A DNA stretch of 64,000 nt from Streptomyces sp. NRRL WC-3618. GTDB taxonomy: Bacteria; Actinomycetota; Actinomycetes; Streptomycetales; Streptomycetaceae. Below are positions 8,746 to 20,325 of this stretch, piece by piece. The notes beneath the pieces are model-generated. The model had not been told where the DNA came from and made no database searches. It saw only the letters and a list, made by a program, of their open reading frames with translations. The stretch is taken from contig NZ_LGDW01000201.1 in NCBI RefSeq assembly GCF_001280005.1, positions 15,634 to 79,633 on the forward strand, written 5' to 3'. The position numbers and the translations under genes are program-made. Numbering within the stretch: position 1 is the first letter of the stretch; every line of letters starts with the position of its first letter.

Positions 8746-10817
8746 TCAGTCGTCTGTCGGGTTGCCCAGGCCTGTGAGAGCGCCGACGGGGTCCAGGTCG
8801 GGGGTGTCGCGGGGCCACCAGTCGTCGTGGCCCGGTTCGGACTCGTACGCGTACCACAGGCCGTCCTGGCCCAGGCGCAGTTGTATGTGGCCGCGTGGGT
8901 GGGTGAGGTGGTTGCGCCAGGGTCTGAAGGCGGGGAGGTCGGCGGCGAGGAGGAGGGGGCGGGCCCGGTCGAAGCGTCCGGCCGGCGGGTCCCAGGCCTC
9001 CTCGAGGACCGCGAGTCCGTCGAGCCCGCCCTGCCGCCAGGCGGCCACCGCGCGCGCCAGTTCGGCCGGGGTGCGGCCGGCGCCTCTGGCGAGCGAGGAG
9101 TAGAGGGCGCGGGTGCCGGCGGTGAGGCCGGAACCGGGGCGGGCGGCGGCGAGACGCACCGCGTCCTGCCACAGGGTCAGTTCGCCGACCGGGTCGTGGC
9201 CGGTGGTGAGCAGGGTGTGGGCGCGGGCGGCGGCGTCCGTCGCCAACTGGTCCAGCGCGAAGGGGTCGGGGCCGCCCGGGGACGCCGGGTAGGCCGGGGG
9301 TGGCTCGGGGTCCGGGCGGGGCGGCAGCGGCGCCGGGAGCGGCGAGAGGAGGCGCGGGGCGAGCGCGTCGGAGGCCCGGACACCGGGGAAGGACGCCGGC
9401 CGCTGCTCCTGGGCGGCACGGGCGGCGTGCGCGGCGTTGCGCCGGGACAGCTCGTCGAGCACCTCTTTTTCGCCCCGGCCCCGCAGCAGGAGCAGCACGA
9501 AGGGGTCGGCGTCGAGGAGGCGGGCGGTCTGGTAGCAGAGGGCGGCGGCGTGCTTGCAGGGGTGCCCGGAGTCGGGGCAGCTGCACCGGGGGTCGAGGTC
9601 GCCCGGAGCGGGCAGCAGCGGTGCTCCGCAGTCGGCGAGGGACTGGGGCATCTCCTTGTCGAGCAGCGCGGCGATGTGCCCGGGCCGCGCCACGGCGGCG
9701 TCCAGGAACCGTTCCCACTCCTGGTCGCCGAGGGTGCGCAGCCGCACCTGGACGCGGTACGGCCGCGGCCGGGAGCCCTGCACGTAGGCGAGCACGAGTC
9801 CCGGCGTCACGGTGATGGCGTCGACGTGCCCCTTCGCGGCGTATCCGCGTCCCCGTGTCAGCCGGGCGGCGTCCAGGGCGCCCTCTTCCAGGGCCGCCAC
9901 CCAGGCGTTTCCCCACCAGCTCTCCGCGAAGCCGCCGCCGCTGGATGCCGTCTGCCGGTTCCCCGAGGCCGGCAGAGCGGGGAAGGTGCGGCGCAGCTCA
10001 CCGTCGCGGCCGGGAGCGGCCATGGAGGAGGACACGGAAGAGGAAGAGGAAGCGGTACGTGGGCTGCCGGGACGGCCGTCGAGGGGTGCCCCCTGCCGGA
10101 ACGCGGCGGTGGTACGGGGGTCCGCCGCACCCGGGGCTTCCGGGGCGTTCGGGGCGTTCGGGATGTCCCGCGACGCGCCCGTTGACGCCTCCGGAGCCGC
10201 GACGCCCACGGTGGCGTACCGCGAGGCCGGCGAGGCGACGGCACGCAGGACATCCCCGACGGTCACCGGCGTCGAGGTGTCCGGGCGCGGCTCGTCGTCG
10301 TCAGGAATGGAACCGGCGAGCAGTTCCCGTACATCACGCACCGGTTCCCTGGGACCGCGCTCCCGTGGGTCCCGCGCGGGCGGGGCGGGCCGCCGGGTGG
10401 CCTCGGCTGCCGCCGCCTCCGCGTCGAGACGGGCCCGCAGAGCCTCGCCCCGCGCGGCGCGCAGCGCCTCTCGGGCCACGTCACCGGGACGCCCACCCTT
10501 GCGCGCCCCGTCGCCCACCCGTCCCTCCGGAACCTTCCGGGCCGCCGAGCCGGTGTCGTCCGCCGGTGGTGTCGAGCGCCGCAGGGCCGCGCGGGCCGCG
10601 TCTCCCGGCCGGGCCTCGCGCCCGGCGGTCCCGGCGGCGCCACTTGTCCCGATCGTCTCCTGGCCCGCGCGCTCCCGTGCCGCCCGCAACGCCCTGCGCG
10701 CGGCGTCGGCGGGCCGGTCCTGCTCGGCTTCGTCCGCCAGGGGCTGCCGACCCGCCACCGGCTCCTCCCACACCGCGTCGTGTCCTTCCGCGCCCTCCGG
10801 GCGCTCCTGCGACGACA

Positions 10818-10818
<1 letters not shown>
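8746..10818 (-). CDS. SWIM zinc-finger protein
   Basis: 690 residues. The start ATG overlaps the SNF2 helicase stop (TGATG), indicating translational coupling. The first ~200 residues are charged, disordered and rich in R, A and E. A SWIM finger follows at ~400-420, CSCPDSGHPCKHAAALCYQ, with the expected CxCx(n)CxH ligands. Beyond it, the conserved DPFVLLLLRGRGEKEVLDEL is shared by SWIM proteins that accompany bacterial SNF2 ATPases. The C-terminal half carries Trp-rich, helical segments. SWIM domains bind DNA or proteins, so it probably targets or regulates the coupled helicase. Confidence 0.9.
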
Positions 10819-13658
<2,840 letters not shown>

Positions 13659-13772
13659 GCGTGCGTCACCTCCCGCCCTCGTGTCGTGTCCGTCGAGTCG
13701 GACGTCTTCGACTGTACGGGCGGGGTCTGACAATCGGTCCCGGCGACCGGCCGGAGGGGGTCGCGCGGCCGG

Positions 13773-14375
13773 TCAGGGGGTCGTGCGCGAGACGACGTAC
13801 ACCATGTAGTGGTTGGGCTTCGCCCACTTCACGACGATGTGCTGCGTGGGCGCCGGGTTCTTCTGCTTGTGGGCGAGACCCCACCACGGGCCGGGCTGCT
13901 TGAACTTCCAGCCGACGATCTTCTGGTCCCGGGCGCTGATGGGGAACTGGTCCTTCTTCAGGCTGGTGCGGGGGACGCCCATGGCCTTGAAGAAGTGGTC
14001 GAGCCCCGCGTTCGTGGTCATGAACTGGACGTACAGGCGGCTGGTGCGCCAGTTGTTCGTCTCGTAGTACGCGACCTTCGTCGACAGGATTCCCGGGCCG
14101 TCGGCCTTGCGCGGGACGGGCACCTCGTAGATGTGCCGCTGGACCTTGGAGGGCCAGGCCGTGGTCAGGCCGCGCGCCGCCCATTTCCGTTCCTTGTCCT
14201 TGCCGCTGTCACGGCTCTGGTTGGCGGAGATCACCAGATAGCCGGCCGGGACACCGATGAGCAGCACGATGATCAGCAGGGTCAGGGCGCGGCGGCGGAT
14301 CATGTGCCTGCGGTCCTCGGGCTGCCCGGGCTGCTCTTCGAGGGCCATGACCTGGCGCGGCAGGGAGGCGGTCAC
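13773..14375 (-). CDS. Single-pass membrane protein coupled to the ROK kinase gene
   Basis: 200 residues. The GTG start overlaps the ROK stop as GTGA, so translation should be coupled. A cytoplasmic basic segment (RRHMIRRR) leads into one helix (~30-48, LTLLIIVLLIGVPAGYLVISA). The remaining ~150 residues form a small outside domain rich in K, W and Y (YYETNNWRTSRLYVQF, KKDQFPISARDQKIVGWKF). I recognise no named family. The helix, basic flank and tight coupling suggest a membrane partner of the upstream kinase or simply a polycistronic neighbour. Confidence 0.8.
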   Translation of the reverse strand: MTASLPRQVMALEEQPGQPEDRRHMIRRRALTLLIIVLLIGVPAGYLVISANQSRDSGKDKERKWAARGLTTAWPSKVQRHIYEVPVPRKADGPGILSTKVAYYETNNWRTSRLYVQFMTTNAGLDHFFKAMGVPRTSLKKDQFPISARDQKIVGWKFKQPGPWWGLAHKQKNPAPTQHIVVKWAKPNHYMVYVVSRTTP

Positions 14376-15562
14376 AGCGGCCCCTGGGTGGCGCGCCGGG
14401 TGGTCTCGACGAACTTCTCGAAGCGCTCGTACCGCTCGACGCGGCGCCGGTTGGCGCGCCGGAAGCGGCGGGCGACCAGCCGGGCGAGGTCGGCGGCGCC
14501 CACCATGCCGGCCTCCGGGCCGAGCTGGGCGCGCGCGATGCGGGCCTCGGGCCGGTAGCCGCGGCCGGTGAGATGGCGGCGGAAGGCGTCCCGGGCGGGG
14601 CCGATGAGCAGGTCGTCGGCCGCGGAGACACCGCCGCCGATGACGAAGCAGGAGGGGTCAAGGGCGGCGGCCAGGTTGGCGATGCCGACGCCGAGCCACT
14701 GGCCGATGTCCTGGAGCAGCTCGATGCACATGGCGTCGCCCTCGCGGGCCAGCTCGGTGATCATCGGGCCGGTGATGTCGGCGATGTTGCCCTTGACGTG
14801 CTCGATGATCCCGTACGCCACCGGGGAGTCGGCGGCCGCGAGTTCCCGCGCCTCTCTGACCAGCGCGTTTCCGGAGCTGTACTGCTCCCAGCAGCCGCGG
14901 TTGCCGCACGGGCAGCGGTGGCCGCTCGGGACGACCTGCATATGGCCGAACTCGCCGGCGACGCCGAACTTGCCGCGCTTGACCTGGCCGTCCTCGAGGA
15001 TCGCGCCGCCGATACCGGTGCCGAGCGTGATCATGACGAGGTGGTCCTCGCCGCGTCCGGCGCCGAAGCGCCACTCCGCCCAGGCGGCGGTGTTGGCGTC
15101 GTTGTCGACCAGTACGGGGACGGCGAGCCGGCCCGCGAGGCGGTCGCGCAGGGGCTCGTTGCGCCACGACAGGTGGGGGGCGAACAGGACGCGGCTGCGT
15201 TCGGCGTCGACCCAGCCGGCCGCGCCGATGCCGACGGCGTGCACGTCGTGCCGGTCGGACAGGTCGAGGACCAGCTCGGTGATGGTGTCCTCGACGACCT
15301 TGGGGCTCTTGGACTTGTCCGGCGTCTCGGTCCGGATCTTCTCCAGGATGTTGCCGTCGGCGTCGACCACTCCGGCCATCACCTTCGTGCCGCCGATGTC
15401 GATGCCGACGGTGGGCACCCGGGGGGCCGTGAGGTGGGAACGGCGCTCGCGCGTGCCGACGGTACGCAGCGCCGGTGCCCGGCGGGAGCCGATGGGGGCG
15501 CTGCCCTCTCGGGCGGAGCCGGCCAGTGCCCTGGGGAGTGGGAGATCGCGGTAGCTGCTCAT
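14372..15562 (-). CDS. ROK family sugar kinase (glucokinase-like)
   Basis: 396 residues. After a ~55-residue Arg/Ser-rich leader the ROK fold begins with the phosphate loop GIDIGGTKVMAGVVD. Catalytic DNDANTAAWAE follows, then GTGIGGAI. The ROK zinc site HRCPCGNRGCWEQY and the GEFGHMQV sugar-binding motif are intact. The family phosphorylates glucose, N-acetylglucosamine or related hexoses in the cytoplasm. No HTH is present, so it is a kinase and not a ROK repressor. The N-terminal extension is longer than in standard glucokinases. The gene overlaps the next membrane protein gene by four bases. The exact sugar cannot be told. Confidence 0.92.
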   Translation of the reverse strand: MSSYRDLPLPRALAGSAREGSAPIGSRRAPALRTVGTRERRSHLTAPRVPTVGIDIGGTKVMAGVVDADGNILEKIRTETPDKSKSPKVVEDTITELVLDLSDRHDVHAVGIGAAGWVDAERSRVLFAPHLSWRNEPLRDRLAGRLAVPVLVDNDANTAAWAEWRFGAGRGEDHLVMITLGTGIGGAILEDGQVKRGKFGVAGEFGHMQVVPSGHRCPCGNRGCWEQYSSGNALVREARELAAADSPVAYGIIEHVKGNIADITGPMITELAREGDAMCIELLQDIGQWLGVGIANLAAALDPSCFVIGGGVSAADDLLIGPARDAFRRHLTGRGYRPEARIARAQLGPEAGMVGAADLARLVARRFRRANRRRVERYERFEKFVETTRRATQGPL

Positions 15563-15673
15563 CGGGAGTGATTCTGCCTCACCGGCAATGGGCGTGCGTT
15601 GCGGGGGAGCGAGGGGGCAGTGCGGGGCGTTCGCCGGGTGCGGGTGCGTCGGGGTCGCTCGCACGGTTCCCCG

Positions 15674-15716
15674 CGCCCCTGAGGGGAACGGGGCCGCGTC
15701 CCTCCCCTCAGGGGCG
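15674..15716. terminator. 13-bp-stem hairpin overlapping the gntR stop
   Basis: CGCCCCTGAGGGG (15674-15686) pairs perfectly with CCCCTCAGGGGCG (15704-15716). The distal arm contains the GntR stop codon. The TTCCCCGCGCCCCT core resembles a motif scattered in Streptomyces intergenic DNA. Confidence 0.7.
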
Positions 15717-16472
15717 TACCAGTAGCTGGAACTCGAACGAGTAGCGGGTGGGGCGGTAGGTGTGGGTGCCGAACTCGACCGCTCGGCCCGTGTCGTCGAA
15801 GGTCGTGCGCTGCATCGTGAGGAGCGGGGCGCCCTCGTGTTCGGCGAGGCGTTCCGCCTCCTCGGGCGTCGCCCCCCGGGCGCCGATCGACTGCCGGGCG
15901 CTGTGCAGGGTGATTCCGGCGGTGCGCATCAGCCGGTACAGCCCGGTGGCCTCCAGCTGGCCGGTGTCCAGGTCGAACAGGTTGGGCGGCAGGTAGTTGC
16001 AGAGGTACGCCATCGGCTCGCCGTGGGCCATCCGCAGCCGTTCCACGCGGTGTACGTCGCTGTCCTCGGCCACGTTGAGCGCGGCGGCGACCTCGGCGGA
16101 GGCCCGCACGACGGTGTTGACGAGGACCTTGGTCGCGGGGCGCTGGCCCGCCGCCTCCAGGTCGTCGTACAGGCTGCTCAGCTCCAGGGGGCGTTTGACC
16201 TGGCTGTGCACGACCTGCGTACCGACGCCCCGGCGGCGTACGAGCAGGCCCTTGTCCACCAGGGACTGGATCGCCTGGCGCACGGTGGGGCGGGACAGGC
16301 CGAGCCGCCCGGCCAGCTCTATCTCGTTGCCCAGCAGGCTGCCGGGGGTGAGTGCGCCGTGCTCGATGGCGGCTTCGAGCTGCTGGGACAGCTGGAAGTA
16401 CAGCGGTACCGGACTGCTCCGGTCCACATGGAGTTCCAGGGGCACTGTCGGATCCACATCTGGTTTCGGCAC
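15708..16472 (-). CDS. GntR/HutC family transcriptional regulator (UTRA domain)
   Basis: 254 residues from the GTG chosen because the winged helix begins shortly after it (VPLYFQLSQQLEAAIEHGAL). The HTH includes GSLLGNEIELAGRLGLSRPTV and QAIQSLVDKGLLVRRRGVGT, standard for GntR. The C-terminal ~150 residues have UTRA features: YLCNYLPPNLFDLDTGQLEATGLY and LAEHEGAPLLTMQRTTFDDTG, a small-molecule sensing fold. It is divergent from a Gfo/Idh/MocA dehydrogenase with ~100 bp between them, so it probably represses that gene and itself in response to a sugar or cyclitol derivative (inference). Confidence 0.92.
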   Translation of the reverse strand: MPKPDVDPTVPLELHVDRSSPVPLYFQLSQQLEAAIEHGALTPGSLLGNEIELAGRLGLSRPTVRQAIQSLVDKGLLVRRRGVGTQVVHSQVKRPLELSSLYDDLEAAGQRPATKVLVNTVVRASAEVAAALNVAEDSDVHRVERLRMAHGEPMAYLCNYLPPNLFDLDTGQLEATGLYRLMRTAGITLHSARQSIGARGATPEEAERLAEHEGAPLLTMQRTTFDDTGRAVEFGTHTYRPTRYSFEFQLLVRP

Positions 16473-16522
16473 GGCCTGAGCGTAGCTCCGGTGATTGTTG
16501 ACGGGAAGTCGTGTAGTTCGAT

Positions 16523-16532
16523 TGTCCTGACA
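16523..16532. promoter_or_regulatory. Candidate GntR operator palindrome in divergent promoter
   Basis: TGTCCTGACA has complementary TGTC/GACA arms around two central bases. It lies just upstream of the TTGACA box that probably drives the dehydrogenase gene. The match to a real GntR site is inferred from position and symmetry only. Confidence 0.35.
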
Positions 16533-16538
16533 TACGCA

Positions 16539-16568
16539 TTGACAGCGCGCCCGGTCGGACCCCAGTTT
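16539..16568 (+). promoter_or_regulatory. Candidate sigma-70-type promoter, possibly leaderless
   Basis: TTGACA (16539-16544) is followed after 18 bases by CAGTTT (16563-16568). The start ATG comes seven bases later, so a transcript from here would have almost no leader. Confidence 0.4.
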
Positions 16569-16575
16569 GGTTCTC

Positions 16576-17589
16576 ATGCGCATCGGAGTCATCGGGACCG
16601 GCCGTATCGGTACATTCCACGCGAACACCCTGAGCCGCCATCGCGAGGTCGGGGGCTCCCTCATCGTCACGGACGCGGACAGTGGGCGGGCGCAGGATCT
16701 CGCGCACCGTCTGGGGGCGACGGCCGCGCCGGGTGTCGACGAGATCTTCACCTGGGGCGTGGACGCCGTGGTGGTCACGGCGGCGACCTCGGCCCACGCC
16801 GAACTGATCGGTCGGGCAGCACGGTCGGGCCTCCCGGTGTTCTGCGAGAAGCCCATAGCGCTCGATCTGCCTGCCACGCTGTCCGCGATCGCCGAGGTCG
16901 AGGCGGCCGGGACGATCCTCCAGATGGGCTTCCAGCGCCGTTTCGACACCGGTTACACGGGTGCCCGCGACGTCGTGCGCTCCGGGAAGCTGGGCCGTCT
17001 GCACACCGTCCGCATGATGACGTCCGACCAGACGCCGCCCGCGCCCGAGTATCTGCCGCTGTCCGGCGGCCTCTACCGGGACGCCCTGATCCAGGACTTC
17101 GACATCCTGCGCTGGGTCACGGGGCAGGAGATCGTCGAGGTGTACGCGACGGGGTCGGACGCCGGGCCCCCGATGTTCCGCGAGGCCGGCGACATCGATA
17201 CGGCCGCCGCGGTACTCACCCTGGCCGACGGCACGCTCGCCACGGCGACGGCGACGCGGATGAACGGCGCGGGCTACGACGTCCGCATGGAGCTGGCCGG
17301 CGAGCTGGACCAGGTCGGCGTCGGCCTGGACGACCGTACGCCGATCGCGTCCACCGAACCGGCCGGACCGCCGGCCGCGAGCAAGCCGTGGACGGGCTTC
17401 CTGGAGCGCTTCGGCCCCGCCTACGAGGCGGAACTGTCGGCCTTCGTCGAGGTGGTGCGCGGTGAACGCGCCAATCCGTGCGACGGGCGCGAGGCCCTCT
17501 CGGCCCTGCGCGTCGCCGAGGCCTGCGAACTGTCCAGACGGGAGCACAGACCCGTACGCCTCACGGAGATCGCGGGCGGGCGGGAGTAA
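16576..17589 (+). CDS. Gfo/Idh/MocA family NAD(P)-dependent oxidoreductase (inositol 2-dehydrogenase-like)
   Basis: 337 residues. The N-terminal Rossmann fold opens with VIGTGRIGTFHANTL (NAD-binding GxGxxG). The family signature CEKPIALD follows at ~93-100 and contains the conserved EKP lysine. The C-terminal half has the GGLYRDALIQDFDILRW segment with the catalytic D/H-type position as in inositol 2-dehydrogenases, here with DFD. These enzymes oxidise a sugar or myo-inositol hydroxyl with NAD. The ATG chosen lies at the Rossmann start. The gene is divergent from a GntR regulator, suggesting inducible sugar/cyclitol catabolism; no other pathway gene is adjacent, so the substrate is unknown. 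Confidence 0.9.
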   Translation: MRIGVIGTGRIGTFHANTLSRHREVGGSLIVTDADSGRAQDLAHRLGATAAPGVDEIFTWGVDAVVVTAATSAHAELIGRAARSGLPVFCEKPIALDLPATLSAIAEVEAAGTILQMGFQRRFDTGYTGARDVVRSGKLGRLHTVRMMTSDQTPPAPEYLPLSGGLYRDALIQDFDILRWVTGQEIVEVYATGSDAGPPMFREAGDIDTAAAVLTLADGTLATATATRMNGAGYDVRMELAGELDQVGVGLDDRTPIASTEPAGPPAASKPWTGFLERFGPAYEAELSAFVEVVRGERANPCDGREALSALRVAEACELSRREHRPVRLTEIAGGRE

Positions 17590-17641
17590 GGGCCGGGGCG
17601 AACAGCCTCCGTCACTTCTCCACCAACAGGCGAACGCCCTG

Positions 17642-19237
17642 TCAGGTCCAGGGCGCCACGACGACGAAGGAGCGGTCGGCCCGGTACGCGGCGGTGTTCT
17701 CGACACGGTCGAGCCACAGCTGAAGGTTGTCCCGGTGGCGGAGGTAGCGGCCCGGGTAGTTGTACGACTCCAGGGAGACCGAACCGGCCGTGGCACCGGA
17801 ACGGGGGCAGAAGGTCGCGTCCTTGTGGAAGAGGACGGATCCGTCGCCGGTGTCCAGCCGGATACGGAAGGCGTAGTGCCGCAGATACCTGCCCGTGGCG
17901 TCCCTGAATGAGTAGCAGCGGGGGTCGGCCAGGCCGGGAACGACGGTGAAGGTGGCCGCCCGCCGGGTGGCCGCGGAGCTGGTGGCGCCGACCGGGCCCA
18001 GGATGCCGAGCCCGCCGGACTGGCTCACGTAGTCGCCGGGGTTGTCGACCGACCGAAGGGCATGCCGCCCCAAAACCCGCGCCGCAGCCGTCGCCGCCGG
18101 GGCTGCTGTCGGCGTCGATGTCGGAGTGGATACCGATGTCGGGGTCGGGGACGGGGTAGATGTCGGTTTCGGTGCCGCGGACGTTCCCGAGGACGGCGGC
18201 ACGGACGAGGTGGCGGGCGACAGCGGGGCCGCGGCGGCGGGTCGCGGGGCCGGCTCGTGCGATCCCGTGGCGGTGTACCAGACCACTCCGGCGGCCGCGA
18301 GCGTGACGGCCCCTGCGGCTGCCGTCATCGCGGGTTTGGCGGCCAGCCTGCCGATCGTCCGCGCCGTACGGCTCGCAGCGCTCGTCGTCCGTGTGCCCGG
18401 GCCGACGGTCGCCCCGGCCGAGCCCGCCCCCAGCGTCCTGGCCAGTACCAGGCCGGTCAGGCCGACCGGCACCGGCACCAGCGCGAGGCCGGCCAGCAGC
18501 CCCTCCGCCGGTACCAGGTCGGACGAGCGCAACAGGCACTGCGGACAGTCTCGGACATGGCGGGCCAGCCGCTTGCGCCACAGCCCGGACGGCCGCCCGT
18601 CCCACGACGCGAGCACGGCGGACAGGTCTGGACAGCGCGGCGAGGCCGTCACCGCTCGTACGACGGTGCGCGCCGTCTCCAGCCGTTCCTTGACCCGCTG
18701 GACGCGGACCGCGGCGTGCTGCGGTGTGAGGCCGCAGGCCGCCGAGAGCTCGCCGCGGTTCAGTTCACCGGCGCTCTCCATCCACCACAGCGCGAGTACC
18801 TCGCGTTCCTCGTCCTCCAGCCAACGGGTCGCCTCCACCGCTTCACGCCGCTGGCCCGACAGCGCGAGCCGGAGAATCGCCAGGTCGGAGAAGTCGGCCT
18901 GGGAGTCCGTGTCGTGGGCGTTCTCGTCCAGGGGTTCCGCGGGGAGGCGGGCGCGCCCGCTCCGCCACCGGTCACGGATCTGTCGCACGGTGATGGCGAC
19001 GAGCCAGGACCGGAACCGATCCGGTCGCTCCAGTCCGGGCAACCCGTCCAGGACCCGCATCATCGTGTCCTGGACCACGTCGTCGACGTCGCTGTGCCCG
19101 TCCAGCGCCCGCCCGACGATGTTGTAGACCAACGGCAGACAGCCCCGTATCAGCTGGTCCGAGGCCTGCCGGTCCCCGGCCCGCGCCGCCATGACGACGG
19201 CGACGTCCGGTCGTTCCTGCGTGTTCTGCGGGCGCAC
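17642..19237 (-). CDS. ECF sigma factor fused to zinc motif, TM helix and AbfB domain
   Basis: 531 residues. Residues ~15-85 are sigma region 2 (LVYNIVGRALDGHSDVDDVVQDTMMRVLDG, then FRSWLVAITVRQIRDRWR). Residues ~120-190 are region 4 (REAVEATRWLEDEEREVLALWWMES, GLTPQHAAVRVQRVKERL). A segment RHVRDCPQCL follows, an Hx3Cx2C motif as in zinc anti-sigma domains. A helix at ~295-312 (AAGAVTLAAAGVVWYT) leads to a Pro/Thr/Ser linker. The last ~140 residues are an AbfB-like beta-trefoil (SVDNPGDYVSQSGG, ATGRYLRHYAFRIRLD, NYPGRYLRHRD), known to bind arabinofuranose chains. It looks like a one-protein sigma, anti-sigma and outside sugar sensor. The start GTG is uncertain; an internal ATG 15 codons on is possible. 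Confidence 0.85.
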   Translation of the reverse strand: MRPQNTQERPDVAVVMAARAGDRQASDQLIRGCLPLVYNIVGRALDGHSDVDDVVQDTMMRVLDGLPGLERPDRFRSWLVAITVRQIRDRWRSGRARLPAEPLDENAHDTDSQADFSDLAILRLALSGQRREAVEATRWLEDEEREVLALWWMESAGELNRGELSAACGLTPQHAAVRVQRVKERLETARTVVRAVTASPRCPDLSAVLASWDGRPSGLWRKRLARHVRDCPQCLLRSSDLVPAEGLLAGLALVPVPVGLTGLVLARTLGAGSAGATVGPGTRTTSAASRTARTIGRLAAKPAMTAAAGAVTLAAAGVVWYTATGSHEPAPRPAAAAPLSPATSSVPPSSGTSAAPKPTSTPSPTPTSVSTPTSTPTAAPAATAAARVLGRHALRSVDNPGDYVSQSGGLGILGPVGATSSAATRRAATFTVVPGLADPRCYSFRDATGRYLRHYAFRIRLDTGDGSVLFHKDATFCPRSGATAGSVSLESYNYPGRYLRHRDNLQLWLDRVENTAAYRADRSFVVVAPWT

Positions 19238-19312
19238 CCCGCCCCACCTGCCCCGTCCCGTTGCCGACGTGTCGAGGGCGACAGTCTCTCAGGAGCGAAC
19301 CCGGAGGACTTG

Positions 19313-19330
19313 CCTGGGTCGCTTCCCAGG
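19313..19330. other. Small hairpin upstream of the sigma-fusion gene
   Basis: CCTGGG (19313-19318) pairs with CCCAGG (19325-19330). The ~280 bp between the response regulator end and the sigma-fusion start contains nothing else I can support. Confidence 0.3.
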
Positions 19331-19517
19331 ACCGCCCCACACCTCGGTCCGTGCCGTGGTTTCCGTTGTGCGCGCCGCGCCGGTGCGTCTCCTGAGCGGA
19401 CGACCGCTGCGGACGACCCCGTCCGAGGACTGACGGAGGCGACGCGCCATGGCTCTCGGAACAGCATTCGACACAGCGAACGCCTGGAAAGGATGTGCCG
19501 TGCTCCTGGCGCCGGCC

Positions 19518-20228
19518 CTACAGTCCGGCCCTACTGTCCGCCTGTCCGTCCTCTTCCCGTTCTTCCAGTTCTTCCAGGAGTCCGGCGTCGTATGCCAACA
19601 GGGCGATCTGCACGCGGTTGTTGAGGTCGAGTTTGGCCAGGACGCGGGAGACGTGCGTCTTGACGGTCGCGACGCTCATGAACAGGGCGGCGGCGATCTC
19701 GGCGTTCGAGAGGCCCTGGCCGACGGCGACCGCGACCTCGCGTTCCCGGTCGTTCAGCGCGCCGATCCGCTCCCGGGCGCCGGCCCGCCGGGTGCCGGCC
19801 GTGCCGCCCGCCGCGTGGGCCATCAACTGGCGGGTCACCGCAGGTGAGAGGACGGGGTCCCCGGCCGCGACGCGGCGTACCGCCGCCAGGATCTCGGCGG
19901 GCGGGGTGTCCTTGAGGACGAAGCCGGCGGCGCCCGCGCGCAGGGCGCGCAGTACCTGGTCGTCGGCGTGGAAGGTGGTGAGGACGACGACCTGCGGGGC
20001 GTTCTTGAGGGCCCGCAGGCGTTCGGTGGCGGCGAGGCCGTCCATCGTCGGCATCCGGATGTCCATGAGCACGACGTCCGGGCCGGTGCGGCCGACGAGC
20101 GCCTCGACCTCGCTGCCGTCGGCGGCCTCGCCGACGATCTCGATGTCGTCGGCGCCGCCCATCATGAAGGACAGGCCCGCCCGTACCAGGGGGTCGTCGT
20201 CGACAAGGAGCAGTCTGATCACGGTCAT
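19518..20228 (-). CDS. NarL/LuxR-type two-component response regulator
   Basis: 236 residues. The receiver domain (1-120) has DDDPLVRAG acidic pocket residues, the phospho-acceptor in VVLMDIRMPTMDG, and LTTF and KDTPP positions of the switch. The C-terminal HTH (~165-220) reads LNDREREVAVAVGQGLSNAEIAAALFMSVATVKTHVSRVLAKL. Its probable cognate kinase is encoded on the same strand 1.1 kb away, separated by a divergent aldo/keto reductase gene. The tail is acidic (LLEELEEREEDGQ). Targets are unknown; the intervening reductase is a natural candidate. Confidence 0.92.
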   Translation of the reverse strand: MTVIRLLLVDDDPLVRAGLSFMMGGADDIEIVGEAADGSEVEALVGRTGPDVVLMDIRMPTMDGLAATERLRALKNAPQVVVLTTFHADDQVLRALRAGAAGFVLKDTPPAEILAAVRRVAAGDPVLSPAVTRQLMAHAAGGTAGTRRAGARERIGALNDREREVAVAVGQGLSNAEIAAALFMSVATVKTHVSRVLAKLDLNNRVQIALLAYDAGLLEELEEREEDGQADSRAGL

Positions 20229-20325
20229 GGCCCCACGTAATCACGGTTGTGCGGCACCCGGAGCCGTCCTGGGCGCCGCACCGCTAGATTGCGGACCTGA
20301 ACTCCCGTGAAGTGAGGGGCCTTTC

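Noticed and set aside
18062..19624. Long plus-strand frame across the sigma-fusion gene
   Set aside because: It is an arginine-rich antisense shadow with no recognisable domain.
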